From contig NZ_NESS01000001.1 of NCBI RefSeq assembly GCF_002128425.1, positions 186,001-250,000 on the forward strand: a stretch of DNA of 64,000 nucleotides. Direction: 5' to 3'. The position numbers and the translations under genes were made by a program. Under the pieces are notes generated by a model that worked only from the letters and a program-made list of their open reading frames with translations, did no database searches and was not told where the DNA came from. Position 1 is the first letter of the stretch; each line of letters opens with the position of its first letter. Positions 46,643 through 56,978 of this stretch are shown piece by piece. This DNA is from Gottfriedia acidiceleris. Lineage in GTDB: Bacteria > Bacillota > Bacilli > Bacillales > Bacillaceae_G.

Positions 46643-46671
46643 GAAAAACATCTCCCTTTTTCAATTTTAAT

Positions 46672-47457
46672 TTACAATACATTACTTTTATAAATAATGA
46701 CCTTTTTATTTGTTTCGGGATTATCTAAAATTTGAAAAGATGTGTCATATAAACCTTTTAATAAATCTTCACTTAAAACTGAGTCTGTTTTTCCTTCGAT
46801 ATACATTTTTCCATCTTTTAATCCTAATAATCGATCACAGTAAAGACTTGCCAAATTTAAGTCATGAAAAACAGTTACAATTGTTTTATTCTCATCTTTT
46901 TGTAATTCCTTTAAAACGTCTAAAATTTTAATTGTATGCATTAAATCTAAATGGTTACTTGGTTCGTCTAAAAAGATATACGGTGTTTCCTGAGCGAAGC
47001 ATTGAGCAAGAAATACTCTTTGACGCTCACCACCACTAATTTCATTTATGAAGCTTTTTTCCATCTTCTTAGTACCAGTCATCATCATTGCATTATTAAC
47101 CGCAGTTTCATCGTTTTTGGACCAACTTGGAAAAAAGGAAGACGAATGAGCAAGACGTCCAAGTTTAACTGTTTCTTTTACCTCATAAGAATATGTAAAG
47201 GAATTTTGTTGTGATAAAACAGCAATCTTCTTTGCTATTTGTTTATTAGACATACTAGATACAAATTCTCCATCCAACATTACATTTCCTTTAGAAGGCT
47301 TAAAAAGTCCACAAAGAATATTTAAAAACGTTGACTTTCCACTCCCGTTTGGACCAATAATTCCTAGCCATTCTCCTTGATTAATAGAATATGACAGTTC
47401 ATCCAAATCATTATGAATTCCATCATATGAATATGAGATATCTTGACATTTGATCAT
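46672..47457 (-). CDS. btuD: Cobalamin ABC transporter ATP-binding protein
   Basis: The 261-residue ATPase of a FecCD-type importer. Walker A GPNGSGKST, Q-loop, signature SGGERQR and Walker B IFLDEPSNHLDL are intact. Its ATG overlaps the btuC stop by four bases. Relatives carry iron chelates as well as B12; the upstream B12 riboswitch and the pduO neighbour decide for cobalamin. Confidence 0.92.
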   Translation of the reverse strand: MIKCQDISYSYDGIHNDLDELSYSINQGEWLGIIGPNGSGKSTFLNILCGLFKPSKGNVMLDGEFVSSMSNKQIAKKIAVLSQQNSFTYSYEVKETVKLGRLAHSSSFFPSWSKNDETAVNNAMMMTGTKKMEKSFINEISGGERQRVFLAQCFAQETPYIFLDEPSNHLDLMHTIKILDVLKELQKDENKTIVTVFHDLNLASLYCDRLLGLKDGKMYIEGKTDSVLSEDLLKGLYDTSFQILDNPETNKKVIIYKSNVL

Positions 47458-48506
47458 ACATTTCCCCTATTTCTTTTCAAAGATAGTAATATAAAAGCAA
47501 ATATTGGAGCACCAATTAAAGAAGTAATTACTCCGATTGGTAACTCTCTTGGGGCTAAAATAACTCTCGATAATATGTCAGACCCAATTAAAAATATTGC
47601 TCCATTTATCATCGATAAAGGAAGTAATTTTTTATGTAATGGTCCTACAAGTATTCTAGTAAAATGCGGAACAACTAATCCTACAAATCCAATTGTTCCA
47701 GAAACTGCTACTGCTGCACCAGATAAAATACTACCTGTTAACAAAATTAAATAAGTCGATTTTTTTACATCTATTCCGATATGTTTTGCATTTGTGCTAC
47801 CAAATGTCATTGCATCTAATTGCCTATTTTGACTAAATAAAATTAAAAAAGAAATGATTAAAAACGGTAATAAACTAAGAGAGTACTGAATGCCTCTCCC
47901 ACCAATATTACCCATTAACCATCCAATTACTGCACGTAATTCATTATTTGAAAATGTAATAAATAATGATAACAATGCAGAACAAAATGAACTAATTATG
48001 ATTCCACCTAATATGATTGTCTCTACATTAAGAGATCGATCTAGTTTTCTAACAAATAGTAATAATAATATAAGTGTACCAAATCCAAATAATATACTAA
48101 CAACAGGCAATGTAAAATAGGTTACAAAGGGTAAGCTTATTTGAAAAAATAAAACAACTACCGCTCCCACAGAGGCACCTGAAGAAACACCTAATGTAAA
48201 AGGATCAGCTAATGGATTTTTAAGTATCCCTTGAAATGCTACACCTGCTAATGAAAGACATGCACCTACTAAGGCAGCTAGCATTACTCTTGGCACGCGT
48301 ATATTCATTACGATAGTTTGTATATCAGCTGGGACATAATCAGTTTTAAATAGAGCATCTGAAAAGCTAGACAGAATAGAAGAAAAGGGAATCGATGTAG
48401 ACCCTATCGAAACCCCTAAAATAAATAAAAAAATTAATAAGATAATTGGAAATAAAAAGATAAAATATGTATTATTTAAAAAGCTCTGGGTAAACCGCCT
48501 TTGCAA
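47454..48506 (-). CDS. btuC: Cobalamin ABC transporter permease
   Basis: A FecCD-family permease with about ten membrane segments; PLADPFTLGVSSGASVGAVVV and GTIGFVGLVVPHFTRI are family hallmarks. The first start, at 48560, would overlap btuF by 89 bases; a TTG at 48506, nine bases after AGGGAG, gives a smaller overlap and a 350-residue protein. No ATG exists in between. Second gene of the operon. Confidence 0.9.
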   Translation of the reverse strand: MQRRFTQSFLNNTYFIFLFPIILLIFLFILGVSIGSTSIPFSSILSSFSDALFKTDYVPADIQTIVMNIRVPRVMLAALVGACLSLAGVAFQGILKNPLADPFTLGVSSGASVGAVVVLFFQISLPFVTYFTLPVVSILFGFGTLILLLLFVRKLDRSLNVETIILGGIIISSFCSALLSLFITFSNNELRAVIGWLMGNIGGRGIQYSLSLLPFLIISFLILFSQNRQLDAMTFGSTNAKHIGIDVKKSTYLILLTGSILSGAAVAVSGTIGFVGLVVPHFTRILVGPLHKKLLPLSMINGAIFLIGSDILSRVILAPRELPIGVITSLIGAPIFAFILLSLKRNRGNV

Positions 48507-49431
48507 TTGCTTCGACTCCCTCTGCAAGTCTTGGACCTGGTCTAGATGTTGTATCTGCATTTATATCATATACACGTTTATTTTTAATTGCATTTACTGT
48601 TTGCCAGTTTTTTCTAGCCATTACAGTTTTTTCCAAATTTGGAACGAAATCTCCATAAGTTGTTAAAATCACATCAGGATTCGCTTTGATCGCTGATTCC
48701 TCACTGTACTGTACCCATCCCTTTTCGCTTTCAGCAATGTTTTTAGCATGAATAATCGAAATCATTTCATTTAGGAATGTACCTTTACCTGCTGTATATA
48801 TTTCTGGAGGACCAGAAATTTCTAGCCAAACCTTTGGATTTGTAGATGCTTTTGCCGTTTTTTTGCTAATTTCATCTAATTTAGTTTTCATGTCGCTAAT
48901 AACTTTTTTAGACTGCTCCGTTTTTCCAGTTATTTCACCAACTTGTAAAATTGTATCATATACATCATTAATAGTTGCAGCGTTTTTAACGACAAAAACA
49001 TTAATTCCCGCTTGTTTTAACTGTTCTAAACCGTCAGCAGATATTCCTAAACTTGATTCATGTGCTAAAACTAAATCAGGTTTTAAAGAAATAATTTTTT
49101 CAACATTATATGTCATATCGGCATTATTTCCGCCGACCTTCTCGATTGTTTTTACTTCTTTTGGATAATTGTCAAAATCTGTTACGCCTATAACATCCTT
49201 TCCCTCTCCAATAGAAAACAAAATTTCAGTATTACTTGGAATTAGTGACACTATTTTTTTAGGTGCTTCTTTAAAACTAATTTCTTTGTTCGTTGCATCT
49301 TTAACTGTCATTGGAAAAGTTGCTTGTTCACTTTTACTTACATTCGATTTTTTTTGTGTCGTATCATTATTACAACCAAATAAACCTAAACACAATAACA
49401 TAATGATAAAACTTGATAAAAACTTCTTCAT
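48472..49431 (-). CDS. btuF: Cobalamin ABC transporter substrate-binding lipoprotein
   Basis: A 319-residue class III periplasmic-type binding protein. The signal peptide ends in the lipobox LGLFGC (Cys ~20). The mature part reads PKKIVSLIPSNTEILFSIG, typical of BtuF and related corrinoid or haem binders, and ENTILQVGEITG-type helix links. First gene of the operon; its leader is the B12 riboswitch. Confidence 0.92.
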   Translation of the reverse strand: MKKFLSSFIIMLLCLGLFGCNNDTTQKKSNVSKSEQATFPMTVKDATNKEISFKEAPKKIVSLIPSNTEILFSIGEGKDVIGVTDFDNYPKEVKTIEKVGGNNADMTYNVEKIISLKPDLVLAHESSLGISADGLEQLKQAGINVFVVKNAATINDVYDTILQVGEITGKTEQSKKVISDMKTKLDEISKKTAKASTNPKVWLEISGPPEIYTAGKGTFLNEMISIIHAKNIAESEKGWVQYSEESAIKANPDVILTTYGDFVPNLEKTVMARKNWQTVNAIKNKRVYDINADTTSRPGPRLAEGVEAIAKAVYPELFK

Positions 49432-49460
49432 TTAAATCCTCCTAATATAATCGGAAAGCA

Positions 49461-49490
49461 TAAAAAAACCCCATTCTTTTTGAACGGAGC
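49461..49490 (-). terminator. Terminator of the B12 riboswitch expression platform
   Basis: CTCCGTTCAAAAAGAATGGGG (stem with two G-T pairs) followed by seven T on the minus strand, 30 bases before btuF. Confidence 0.8.
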
Positions 49491-49725
49491 TGAAACAACA
49501 TAAATATACAAGAAGTCTTGCAACTGCTGCTTCAAATTCTTACTCCCCGAAGAATTGAACAAGGATGAATTTAGCAGGTCTACTGACTTTGTTTCAACCT
49601 ACTCCGACCTTCCCATTCTTAAAGAACAGTGGCTATTCGTTTCGTCCACATTACAGTTGCGGGGACAGTTCTGGATTAATACCAGATTCCCTTTTAAGCA
49701 ATACTTGCACTAAACTCATCAATAT
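49491..49725 (-). promoter_or_regulatory. Cobalamin (B12) riboswitch
   Basis: On the minus strand: GGGAATCTGGT...ATCCAGAACTGTCCCCGC, then AACTGTAATGTGG, the box AGCCACTG, and GGGAAGGTCGGAGTAGG before GACCTGC. These are the conserved parts of the cobalamin aptamer (with CAACTGTAA for the usual CCACTGTA). It precedes btuF and a terminator; B12 should turn off the uptake operon. Confidence 0.93.
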
Positions 49726-49866
49726 TTCATTAATTCAATCGTAAGATAAATTGGGTAAGAATTCAATTATTTTATTTATGCGTTTATTATTTTACTAAAT
49801 TTTTTATGTGTTTTGTAGAAATCTCTTCTCAATACATAATGGAAATATGTTTTATATGAAACAAGA

Positions 49867-51651
49867 TTACTCTACATCTTTTTTGTTCATTCGTAAATTA
49901 TGCGGTATTTTAACTTTAAATGTCGTTCCCTGTCCTACATCACTAAAGACTTGAATAGATCCACCATGTGCTGTTACAATATTTTTAACGATTGATAAAC
50001 CTAGACCCGTTCCACTTCTACCTCTTGTTCGAGCTTTATCGGCTTTATAAAAACGTTCAAATACAAATGGTAAATCTTCATTTGAAATTCCTGCACCTGA
50101 GTCAATAAAATTAAATATAGTTGATCTTTCATTTTGATTTACTGAAACAATTATTCTTCCATTTTCATTCGTATGTCTTATTGCATTATCTATTAAATTT
50201 GTAAAAACTTGTTCCATTCGATCCTCATCTATGTAGATATTTAAATGTGGAACGTTGTCGATTTCACCAAATAGCTTAATATTTTTTTCCTTTGCTAAAC
50301 CTTTAAACTTGCGTAAGATTCGATCGATAAATTGTACAAGAGGAACAAACTCTCTATTTAATTCAGTAAATCCGTTTTCCATTCTTGCTAAATCTAATAA
50401 ATCATTGACTAATCGACCCATTCTAAGTGACTCATCATAAATGATTTGTGACAATTCTTGCATTTCTTCTTTGGATTCTGCTACACCATCAACAATCGCT
50501 TCGCTATAACCTTGTAATAAAGAAATAGGCGTACGTAGTTCATGAGAAACATGAGCTATAAAATCTTTTCTCATCTTTTCTAAACGTCTTTGCTCTGTAA
50601 CATCTCGAATCACCGCTACAACGCCTCGTATATTTGTTTGATTATAAAGAGGCGACATTAATACTTGCCAATTACCTTGATCAAAATTCAATTCGATAAA
50701 TTGCTTTTTCTCACTTTCGACTACTAATACAAATAAATCTGATAGTTCCTTAGTTAAAACAAGGGATGAGGATTCTTCTAACTGATCATCATTAAGCATT
50801 TTCAAAAAGCGTTCAGCTGGTGGATTTGATGTCACGATTTGCCCTTCTTTATCAATCGAAATTACACCATCTACCATACTTGTAATAATATTAGAAACTT
50901 TCTCCTTCTCTTGTTTTAATGCATTCATATTAAAATTTAATTGTTTACTCATCTTGTTAAATGAATACGCAAGCTCTCCAATTTCATCACTTGAATGGAT
51001 TGGTACTTTCACATTAAAATTCCCTGAAGTCATACTACTTACAACTTCTTTCATCTTTCTAAGAGGTGCTGTAATTTTAGAAGAAAGAAAGAATGAGAAA
51101 AATGTTGTTAATACGATACCAATCGATGCTGCAAGCAAGACAAAATTAGTCGTTTGGTGAATCATTACTTTAACAGGTTGTAATGTTTGGTATATAAATA
51201 CAGCTCCATTTTTTGAGTTTGTATTTATTGGAACACCGACTACTAACTTTTCTCTCTCACTATTTTCACCATAAACAAGTCTTTTACTGACCTCTTTATT
51301 CTCATTTAACGTTTGATTTAAGATTTCATCATTTTTTATTTCTTTAAAAGGTAGCTCCTGTATTCCATATGTATTATTTGAATACCACGGCTCTTGACCG
51401 TCAATAGAAATGATCACTCTCGAATATCTACTAACAATATTATTTGATAAATACTCAATATTTGAGAGTGGTTGACCATTTTCTATTAATTGTGCAATTT
51501 TCGTGGCATCATCTTTCATATTTTGTACTTGAAGGTCAATGTAAAATTTTTCAAAGAATCCTATTAAGACAAAGGTCAAGAATGATAACACAAGTGAAAC
51601 TAGTAAGATAATTGTCAGCCAAAGCTTTCCAACTAAACTTCTTACAATCAT
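49867..51651 (-). CDS. resE: ResE sensor histidine kinase
   Basis: ResE senses oxygen limitation or nitric oxide and phosphorylates ResD. Of its 594 residues, ~12-30 and ~165-185 are membrane segments enclosing an extracytoplasmic domain; a HAMP unit (~185-240), a PAS domain (~255-355), the phosphorylated His in HVSHELRTPISLLQGYSE (~370) and an ATPase domain with NLIDNAIRHTNENG and GTGLGLSIVKNI follow. The stop overlaps nothing, but its start touches the resD stop. Normal length. Confidence 0.97.
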   Translation of the reverse strand: MIVRSLVGKLWLTIILLVSLVLSFLTFVLIGFFEKFYIDLQVQNMKDDATKIAQLIENGQPLSNIEYLSNNIVSRYSRVIISIDGQEPWYSNNTYGIQELPFKEIKNDEILNQTLNENKEVSKRLVYGENSEREKLVVGVPINTNSKNGAVFIYQTLQPVKVMIHQTTNFVLLAASIGIVLTTFFSFFLSSKITAPLRKMKEVVSSMTSGNFNVKVPIHSSDEIGELAYSFNKMSKQLNFNMNALKQEKEKVSNIITSMVDGVISIDKEGQIVTSNPPAERFLKMLNDDQLEESSSLVLTKELSDLFVLVVESEKKQFIELNFDQGNWQVLMSPLYNQTNIRGVVAVIRDVTEQRRLEKMRKDFIAHVSHELRTPISLLQGYSEAIVDGVAESKEEMQELSQIIYDESLRMGRLVNDLLDLARMENGFTELNREFVPLVQFIDRILRKFKGLAKEKNIKLFGEIDNVPHLNIYIDEDRMEQVFTNLIDNAIRHTNENGRIIVSVNQNERSTIFNFIDSGAGISNEDLPFVFERFYKADKARTRGRSGTGLGLSIVKNIVTAHGGSIQVFSDVGQGTTFKVKIPHNLRMNKKDVE

Positions 51652-52370
51652 TACTCCTGACCTACTTCAAATTTATAACCTACACCCCAAACGGTGACAA
51701 TCATTTTAGCGGCATCCTCAGAGCTTTTACTTAATTTTTCTCGTAGTCGTTTTACATGAGTGTCTACGGTACGTAAATCTCCGAAAAAATCATATTGCCA
51801 AACTGATTTTAATAATGTTTCACGATCAAATACTTTGTCAGGTGCCTTAGCTAAAAACAACAGTAGTTCATATTCTTTTGGTGTTAAACTGATCTCTTCC
51901 CCTTCAACAATTACTTTATGAGCATCATTATCAATCGTTAGATGAGGAAACACTACGATATCCTTCGCTGAAGAATTGTCTGAAGTAAATACTGGTACTG
52001 GTGAAGAACGTCTTAATAGAGCTTTAACACGAAGAACTACTTCACGTGGACTAAATGGTTTAACGATATAATCATCTGTACCAACTTCAAAACCTTGAAC
52101 TCGGTTTGTTTCTTCACCTTTTGCCGTTAACATGATAACAGGCGTTGTTTTTGTTTTTCGTATTTCCCTACAGACTTCAATTCCATCAATTTTAGGCATC
52201 ATCAAATCTAGTACGATTAAGGAATAATCATTCTTCAATGCTAAATTTAAAGCATCTTCACCATTTTCAGCTTCATCAATACTATATCCATCACGTTCCA
52301 AATACATTTTTAATAATCGTCTAATACGATCTTCATCATCTGCTATTAGTATTTTTATATTTTGTTCCAT
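51651..52370 (-). CDS. resD: ResD response regulator
   Basis: ResD is an OmpR-type DNA-binding regulator that controls cytochrome c maturation, terminal oxidases and anaerobic genes. The phospho-acceptor is in LIVLDLMMPKIDG (Asp ~54), with DDED acid pocket residues at ADDEDR and Lys in IVKPFSPRE (~105). The winged-helix domain spans ~140-235 (LRTVDTHVKRLREKL). 239 residues. resD and resE share one base. Confidence 0.98.
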   Translation of the reverse strand: MEQNIKILIADDEDRIRRLLKMYLERDGYSIDEAENGEDALNLALKNDYSLIVLDLMMPKIDGIEVCREIRKTKTTPVIMLTAKGEETNRVQGFEVGTDDYIVKPFSPREVVLRVKALLRRSSPVPVFTSDNSSAKDIVVFPHLTIDNDAHKVIVEGEEISLTPKEYELLLFLAKAPDKVFDRETLLKSVWQYDFFGDLRTVDTHVKRLREKLSKSSEDAAKMIVTVWGVGYKFEVGQE

Positions 52371-52559
52371 AATTTCGACCCCCTCTTCATAATTTTACAT
52401 AATAAAAAACGTATATTCTAGTATAATTTGTGAACATTTTTACATAATTCTTAGAATTTATTATTTCCATAAAATAGTGAAAAAAAACTTGGAAGCAAGA
52501 GCAAGAATATTTAGAAAGGAAATAGGAAATGAAATTTAGAAATAAGTTTAAGTTCAAAA

Positions 52560-52603
52560 AAAAAACCTATAAAGGAAAGATTATTCCTTTACAGGGCTTT
52601 TTA
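52560..52603 (-). terminator. resABC terminator
   Basis: CCTATAAAGGAA / TTCCTTTACAGG hairpin followed by GCTTTTTATT on the minus strand. It separates resABC from resDE, which then need their own promoter (gap 52371-52560). Confidence 0.75.
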
Positions 52604-52607
52604 TTAA

Positions 52608-53774
52608 TTACGCGTAGGAGTGTAAGCCTGCAATGATTAAGTTAACAGCAATTAAGTTAAACATAATAATTGCAAATCCTAGTACGGCTAACCAAGCTGA
52701 TTTTTCACCTTGCCAATTTCGTTTGAAACGAAGATGTAGGAATACTGCATAAAATAACCAAGTGATTAATGCCCAATCTTCCTTTGGATCCCAGCTCCAG
52801 AACTTTGTCCAAGCAATTTGAGCCCAAATCATGGCAAAAATTAGTCCACCAAGTGTAAATACTGGAAAACCAATTGCTACTGCACGGTATCCGATTTCGT
52901 CTAATAATTCACTATCGACTTTTTGTACAAAAGGCTGTAAAAATGCGCCAATTCGTTTTCTTAAAATTAAGCGAATGATTGCATATAATGCTGCTCCAGC
53001 AAAAATTGACCAAATTACAGTGTTTAATTTTTTAGCATTAACCATTGCTGGCATTTCTGCCAGTGCTTCAAATTTATCTTTTGTAGTTAATTCACCTTTA
53101 TGTGGACCAACAAGTGATGGAAGGTTATAGACCATTTCTTCTTGTGCTTTATCTTTATTAATCCAATTATATTTCGCTTCGTAACCAGAGGCAGTAAAAG
53201 CTGTTGAAATAACGACGAAACCAACAACAGTTACTAAGAAATATAAAACTGCTTCTAACCAAAATGTTTTCTTCGTTGAAACTTTTTGATCGATATTTTT
53301 AATTAAATAAATTAGTCCCGTAATAAAGCTAATCGCTAAAATAGCTTCACCTAAAGCTGCTGTCGTTACATGGATATGTAACCAATAGCTTTTTAAAGAT
53401 GGTACTAATGGTTTGATTTCATGTGGAAATACAGATGCATATGCAATGATGATAATTGACAACGGTAATGCAAATAGTCCAATTATATTTAGGCGATACA
53501 TAAAATAAATCATGATAAACGCTAAAATTAACATCATTCCAAAGAATGTAATAAATTCAAATAAATTACTTACAGGTGCGTGTCCAGCAGCAATCCATCT
53601 TAAAATAAAATAAGTAATTTGCGATAAGAATCCAATTAATGTAATTGTAATACCAATTGTACCCCATCTATTAGGACCATCATCTTTTGTTTTCATCGAG
53701 CCACCAAAAAAGAAAGTAGCTACTATATAACAAATAAACGCGGTAAATAAAAAATTACTACTTAGCTCGTACAT
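52608..53774 (-). CDS. resC: ResC, cytochrome c biogenesis protein (CcsA/CcsB type)
   Basis: ResC handles haem in the system II cytochrome c assembly machine with ResB. The 388-residue protein has eight or more membrane segments. The tryptophan-rich haem motif ([23 protein letters not shown], read in part, ~318-340) and conserved histidines (HAPVSN near 69, [12 protein letters not shown] near 133, HLRFKRNW near 350) are in place. It starts 13 bases after the resB stop. Confidence 0.96.
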   Translation of the reverse strand: MYELSSNFLFTAFICYIVATFFFGGSMKTKDDGPNRWGTIGITITLIGFLSQITYFILRWIAAGHAPVSNLFEFITFFGMMLILAFIMIYFMYRLNIIGLFALPLSIIIIAYASVFPHEIKPLVPSLKSYWLHIHVTTAALGEAILAISFITGLIYLIKNIDQKVSTKKTFWLEAVLYFLVTVVGFVVISTAFTASGYEAKYNWINKDKAQEEMVYNLPSLVGPHKGELTTKDKFEALAEMPAMVNAKKLNTVIWSIFAGAALYAIIRLILRKRIGAFLQPFVQKVDSELLDEIGYRAVAIGFPVFTLGGLIFAMIWAQIAWTKFWSWDPKEDWALITWLFYAVFLHLRFKRNWQGEKSAWLAVLGFAIIMFNLIAVNLIIAGLHSYA

Positions 53775-53787
53775 ATTTTCCCCCTAA

Positions 53788-55410
53788 TTAAACACTTTTC
53801 TCAACTTGTTGATCAATCGGCAATTCTATTTTTGTGTCTCCAAACACTTTCTTTAATTCCATCTTTAAACCATAATAATTTTTATTTGTAAATGCCGCAA
53901 CCCAAACTTCCCCATCTTGATTCTGAATCCAAACGCGTCGGTGATACCAATACATACCTTGAATTACACCGATCATAAAAATTGCTCCTCCAAGCCCTAG
54001 TAACCAAAGAGTTAAATCTTTACGCACTGTTAAACCAGTTGAATCTTTTGTTTCAATGCCGGCAAATGACATTTTATATTTGTTTTCTCCATTTGGTTCA
54101 ATATTTTGCTTGATTGCAACGAATGCTACTTCACCCTTTGGTGTTTTTGGCGTAGTCATTTTAAATACAAACGCTGGATTGTTTGGCTTTCTCGTTTTTG
54201 TATCAGGTTGACCATCAGAGTTAAAATAAAAATCTGGAAAATAATTTTTAAGTTCTACTTTATATCCATTTTTCAAGTCATATACTTCTTTTGGATTTTG
54301 TAAATCAACTGTTATTGGTCCTAATTTTTCACCTGTTTGTTTATTTTGTAATGTAAATAAGAATGCACTAAATTCACCGATTCGATAATCTACTTGATAT
54401 AGAGCGAAGTTTTGGAACTTAAGAGGTTCATTAACTTTAATACTATAATCCTTTACTTTTTTAAGATTTGGATCTTCCCCTGGTATTAAATTTCCTTCGC
54501 GTTTATACAACGTAACATCGGCTTGATAGTTTTTTGGTATTTTATCATTTCCAAAGCGCTCAATCGCTTTTTTATAAACTTTACCCTCTTTATCTTTATC
54601 ATACGTTTCCATATGGAAATCATTTAATTTAATATAATAGTTTTGATTTGTGCCAACGACAGGTTTTAATTCGCCTTCTTGAACCCAAAGTGCCTTATCC
54701 ATATACATTCCTGGTACATATCTCATCATTACCCCAATAAGGAAGATAATCAAGCCTATGTGGTTTACATATGGACCCCAACGAGAGAAACGACCTTTTT
54801 CTGCTAAGACATTGCCGTTTTCTTCACGAATCTTATAACCTCTTTTACGTAAATTAATTTTAGCCTTTTCTATTTCGTCTTGTATCTGATCAACTCTACT
54901 AATTCCAAACATTTTTTGTCTTTTTAAAAAGTTTGGATGTCTAGTAACAGTTTGTTTGTTTAGAGCTTTATAGAGTGGTAAAATTCGATCCAAACTACAA
55001 ATTACTAGTGATATCCCAATCGAAGCAACAAGTAACATGAACCACCATGAGTTAAACGTATTATCCAAACCGATTGCATCATAAATTTTACCAAAGATTC
55101 CATATTCATCTTGATAATACGTTGCGGGATTTGCAGTAGGCGGTAGTAAATCTCTTTGCGGAAAAATAGTACCTAATGCTGCCGCTACTAGCGTAATTAG
55201 AATGATGACAACAGCTACTTTTACAGATGAAAAAAACGTCCATATTTTATCTATATAAGTTTGATTATTAACGACTGATCTTCTAGCAGTCCCTTCGTAG
55301 CGCATATCTAGTAGTTCGGTTGCTTTTTCATCTTGAGGTTTACCACATGATTCACAAATTACAGTACCTACATGATTAAGATGACCACATTCACATTTAA
55401 ACGTCTCCAT
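53788..55410 (-). CDS. resB: ResB, cytochrome c biogenesis protein (Ccs1 type)
   Basis: ResB is the large partner of ResC. The ATG at 55410 has AAGGGG seven bases upstream and gives 540 residues. It opens with a four-cysteine zinc-ribbon-like motif (CECGHLNHVGTVICESCGKP, ~5-24), as in other Bacillus ResB. Membrane segments lie near 72-92, 120-145, 215-235 and 475-495; the large extracytoplasmic part between the last two binds the apo-cytochrome/haem side. Middle gene of resABC. Confidence 0.95.
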   Translation of the reverse strand: METFKCECGHLNHVGTVICESCGKPQDEKATELLDMRYEGTARRSVVNNQTYIDKIWTFFSSVKVAVVIILITLVAAALGTIFPQRDLLPPTANPATYYQDEYGIFGKIYDAIGLDNTFNSWWFMLLVASIGISLVICSLDRILPLYKALNKQTVTRHPNFLKRQKMFGISRVDQIQDEIEKAKINLRKRGYKIREENGNVLAEKGRFSRWGPYVNHIGLIIFLIGVMMRYVPGMYMDKALWVQEGELKPVVGTNQNYYIKLNDFHMETYDKDKEGKVYKKAIERFGNDKIPKNYQADVTLYKREGNLIPGEDPNLKKVKDYSIKVNEPLKFQNFALYQVDYRIGEFSAFLFTLQNKQTGEKLGPITVDLQNPKEVYDLKNGYKVELKNYFPDFYFNSDGQPDTKTRKPNNPAFVFKMTTPKTPKGEVAFVAIKQNIEPNGENKYKMSFAGIETKDSTGLTVRKDLTLWLLGLGGAIFMIGVIQGMYWYHRRVWIQNQDGEVWVAAFTNKNYYGLKMELKKVFGDTKIELPIDQQVEKSV

Positions 55411-55438
55411 TTTATTTCCCCTTACTAATGTACACTCA

Positions 55439-55966
55439 TCATTTTGGTAATATTTCTTTAATATAACTTTCAAAAGAGTTTGGCGTCATTTGACCAGTTA
55501 CAATTCTCTTAATTGTCCCATCCGGACTAACAAAAAACGTAGTTGGTAAAGGGTTAACACCATATATATTTAGAACCTCTTGATCTTTATCTATTCCGAC
55601 TGGAAAATTAAGATTATAATCGCTTACAAATCGTTCTACTGAAAACTTCGATTCATCTGCATTCATTGCAAGCAACTCGATACCTTTCCCTTTATATTTC
55701 GAATAGATTTCATTCATAAAAGGCATTTCTCGCTTACATGGTTCACACCAAGTACCCCAAAAATTAACAATTACACCTTTTCCCTTTTCACCTGAAAGAG
55801 TAAATTTTTTACCGGTATTCAGCTCCGTCATAGCAAAGTTTGGTGCTTTACTTCCTTTAGTAATAACTTCATCTTTCTTAAAGAAATTTATGTAAAAAGT
55901 ATAACCAATTGCACAAACCAAAACTAATAGGATAATTGTTCGAATTAACGTTCTATTTTTCTTCAT
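55439..55966 (-). CDS. resA: ResA, thiol-disulfide oxidoreductase for cytochrome c maturation
   Basis: ResA is a membrane-anchored thioredoxin-like protein that reduces the CXXCH cysteines of apo-cytochrome c outside the membrane. N-terminal anchor ~8-25; active site GTWCEPCKRE (CEPC, ~75-80), the same CEPC as in B. subtilis ResA, and the cis-proline loop NPLPTTFFV. 175 residues from the ATG at 55966. The longer frame starts upstream of GGGAGG. It starts the resABC unit. Confidence 0.96.
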   Translation of the reverse strand: MKKNRTLIRTIILLVLVCAIGYTFYINFFKKDEVITKGSKAPNFAMTELNTGKKFTLSGEKGKGVIVNFWGTWCEPCKREMPFMNEIYSKYKGKGIELLAMNADESKFSVERFVSDYNLNFPVGIDKDQEVLNIYGVNPLPTTFFVSPDGTIKRIVTGQMTPNSFESYIKEILPK

Positions 55967-56089
55967 ATATACAGTTCCTCCCATATGATAGAATATCATT
56001 ATTTCCTATTCTTGAATAGAAATTTGATACGTTTCAAAAAAGACTAAATTTTCAATCTTTTATCCTGCAATATAAAATGTTAAAACAAA

Positions 56090-56115
56090 GAAAAAACTCG
56101 GTATTTACCGAGTCG
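56090..56115 (-). terminator. rluB terminator
   Basis: ACTCGGTA aa TACCGAGT followed by TTTTTTC on the minus strand, about 135 bases past the rluB stop and upstream of resA. Confidence 0.75.
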
Positions 56116-56249
56116 TAGTGTAAAAAATAGGATATCAGACTGAATTAAAACACGCTTCCTAAAAAAATGTTAACCAGATTATGAATAAGTACTGTAAATA
56201 GGCTAGGTAACTAAATAAGAAAGCAGTATTCAACTGGCTGACTAAAACA

Positions 56250-56978
56250 TTAGCGTGGCTTTGCTGAAGCCATTGCTCTTAGTTTTTTTACTTCATGAGG
56301 TGATAGTTCTCTTGCATCACCAGGAGTTAATCCACTTAAATCTAAAAACGCATAGCGTTCACGTTTTAATTTCATAACTGGTGTACCAATCGCCTCAAGC
56401 ATTCTCTTGACTTGACGGTTTCTACCCTCATGAATGATTAGTCTTACAATTGCGGTATTTTTGCTTTTATCAAGTGAAATCATTTTAACTTGAGCTGGAG
56501 CCGTTTTCCCATCCTCAAGCACAATACCTCTTTCTAATTTACGTAACCCCTCTTTAGATGGTATACCTTTTACTTTTGCAATATATTCTTTATCTATTTC
56601 ATATTTTGGATGTTGAAGTAGATTTGAAAATTCTCCATCATTTGTTAATAAGATAATTCCAGATGTATCAAAATCCAATCTACCAATTGGATAAATACGT
56701 TGTTTAATCATTGGAAAAAAGTCTGTTACAACTTTTCTTCCTTTATCATCCGACACACTTGATATTACACCTGATGGTTTATATAAAAGGAAGTAAACTG
56801 GTTCTTCTTTATCAATCGGAATCTCTTCCACCTCAACACGATCGTTGCCACTTACTTTTACACCTAACTCAGTAACAACCTGACCATTTACTTTCACTTT
56901 TCCTTCTTTAATTAACTCTTCTGCTTTACGACGAGAAGCAATCCCCGCTCTAGCAATAACTTTCTGTAATCTTTCCAT
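56250..56978 (-). CDS. rluB: RluB, 23S rRNA pseudouridine synthase
   Basis: A RsuA/RluB-type enzyme that makes a pseudouridine in 23S rRNA helix 93. The S4 RNA-binding domain is at the N terminus (ERLQKVIARAGIASRRKAEELI, ~2-60) and the catalytic Asp in GRLDFDTSGIILLTND (~100). RLIIHEGRNRQVKRML near 190 is typical. 242 residues. B. subtilis has the same gene (ypuL) just upstream of resA. Confidence 0.95.
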   Translation of the reverse strand: MERLQKVIARAGIASRRKAEELIKEGKVKVNGQVVTELGVKVSGNDRVEVEEIPIDKEEPVYFLLYKPSGVISSVSDDKGRKVVTDFFPMIKQRIYPIGRLDFDTSGIILLTNDGEFSNLLQHPKYEIDKEYIAKVKGIPSKEGLRKLERGIVLEDGKTAPAQVKMISLDKSKNTAIVRLIIHEGRNRQVKRMLEAIGTPVMKLKRERYAFLDLSGLTPGDARELSPHEVKKLRAMASAKPR

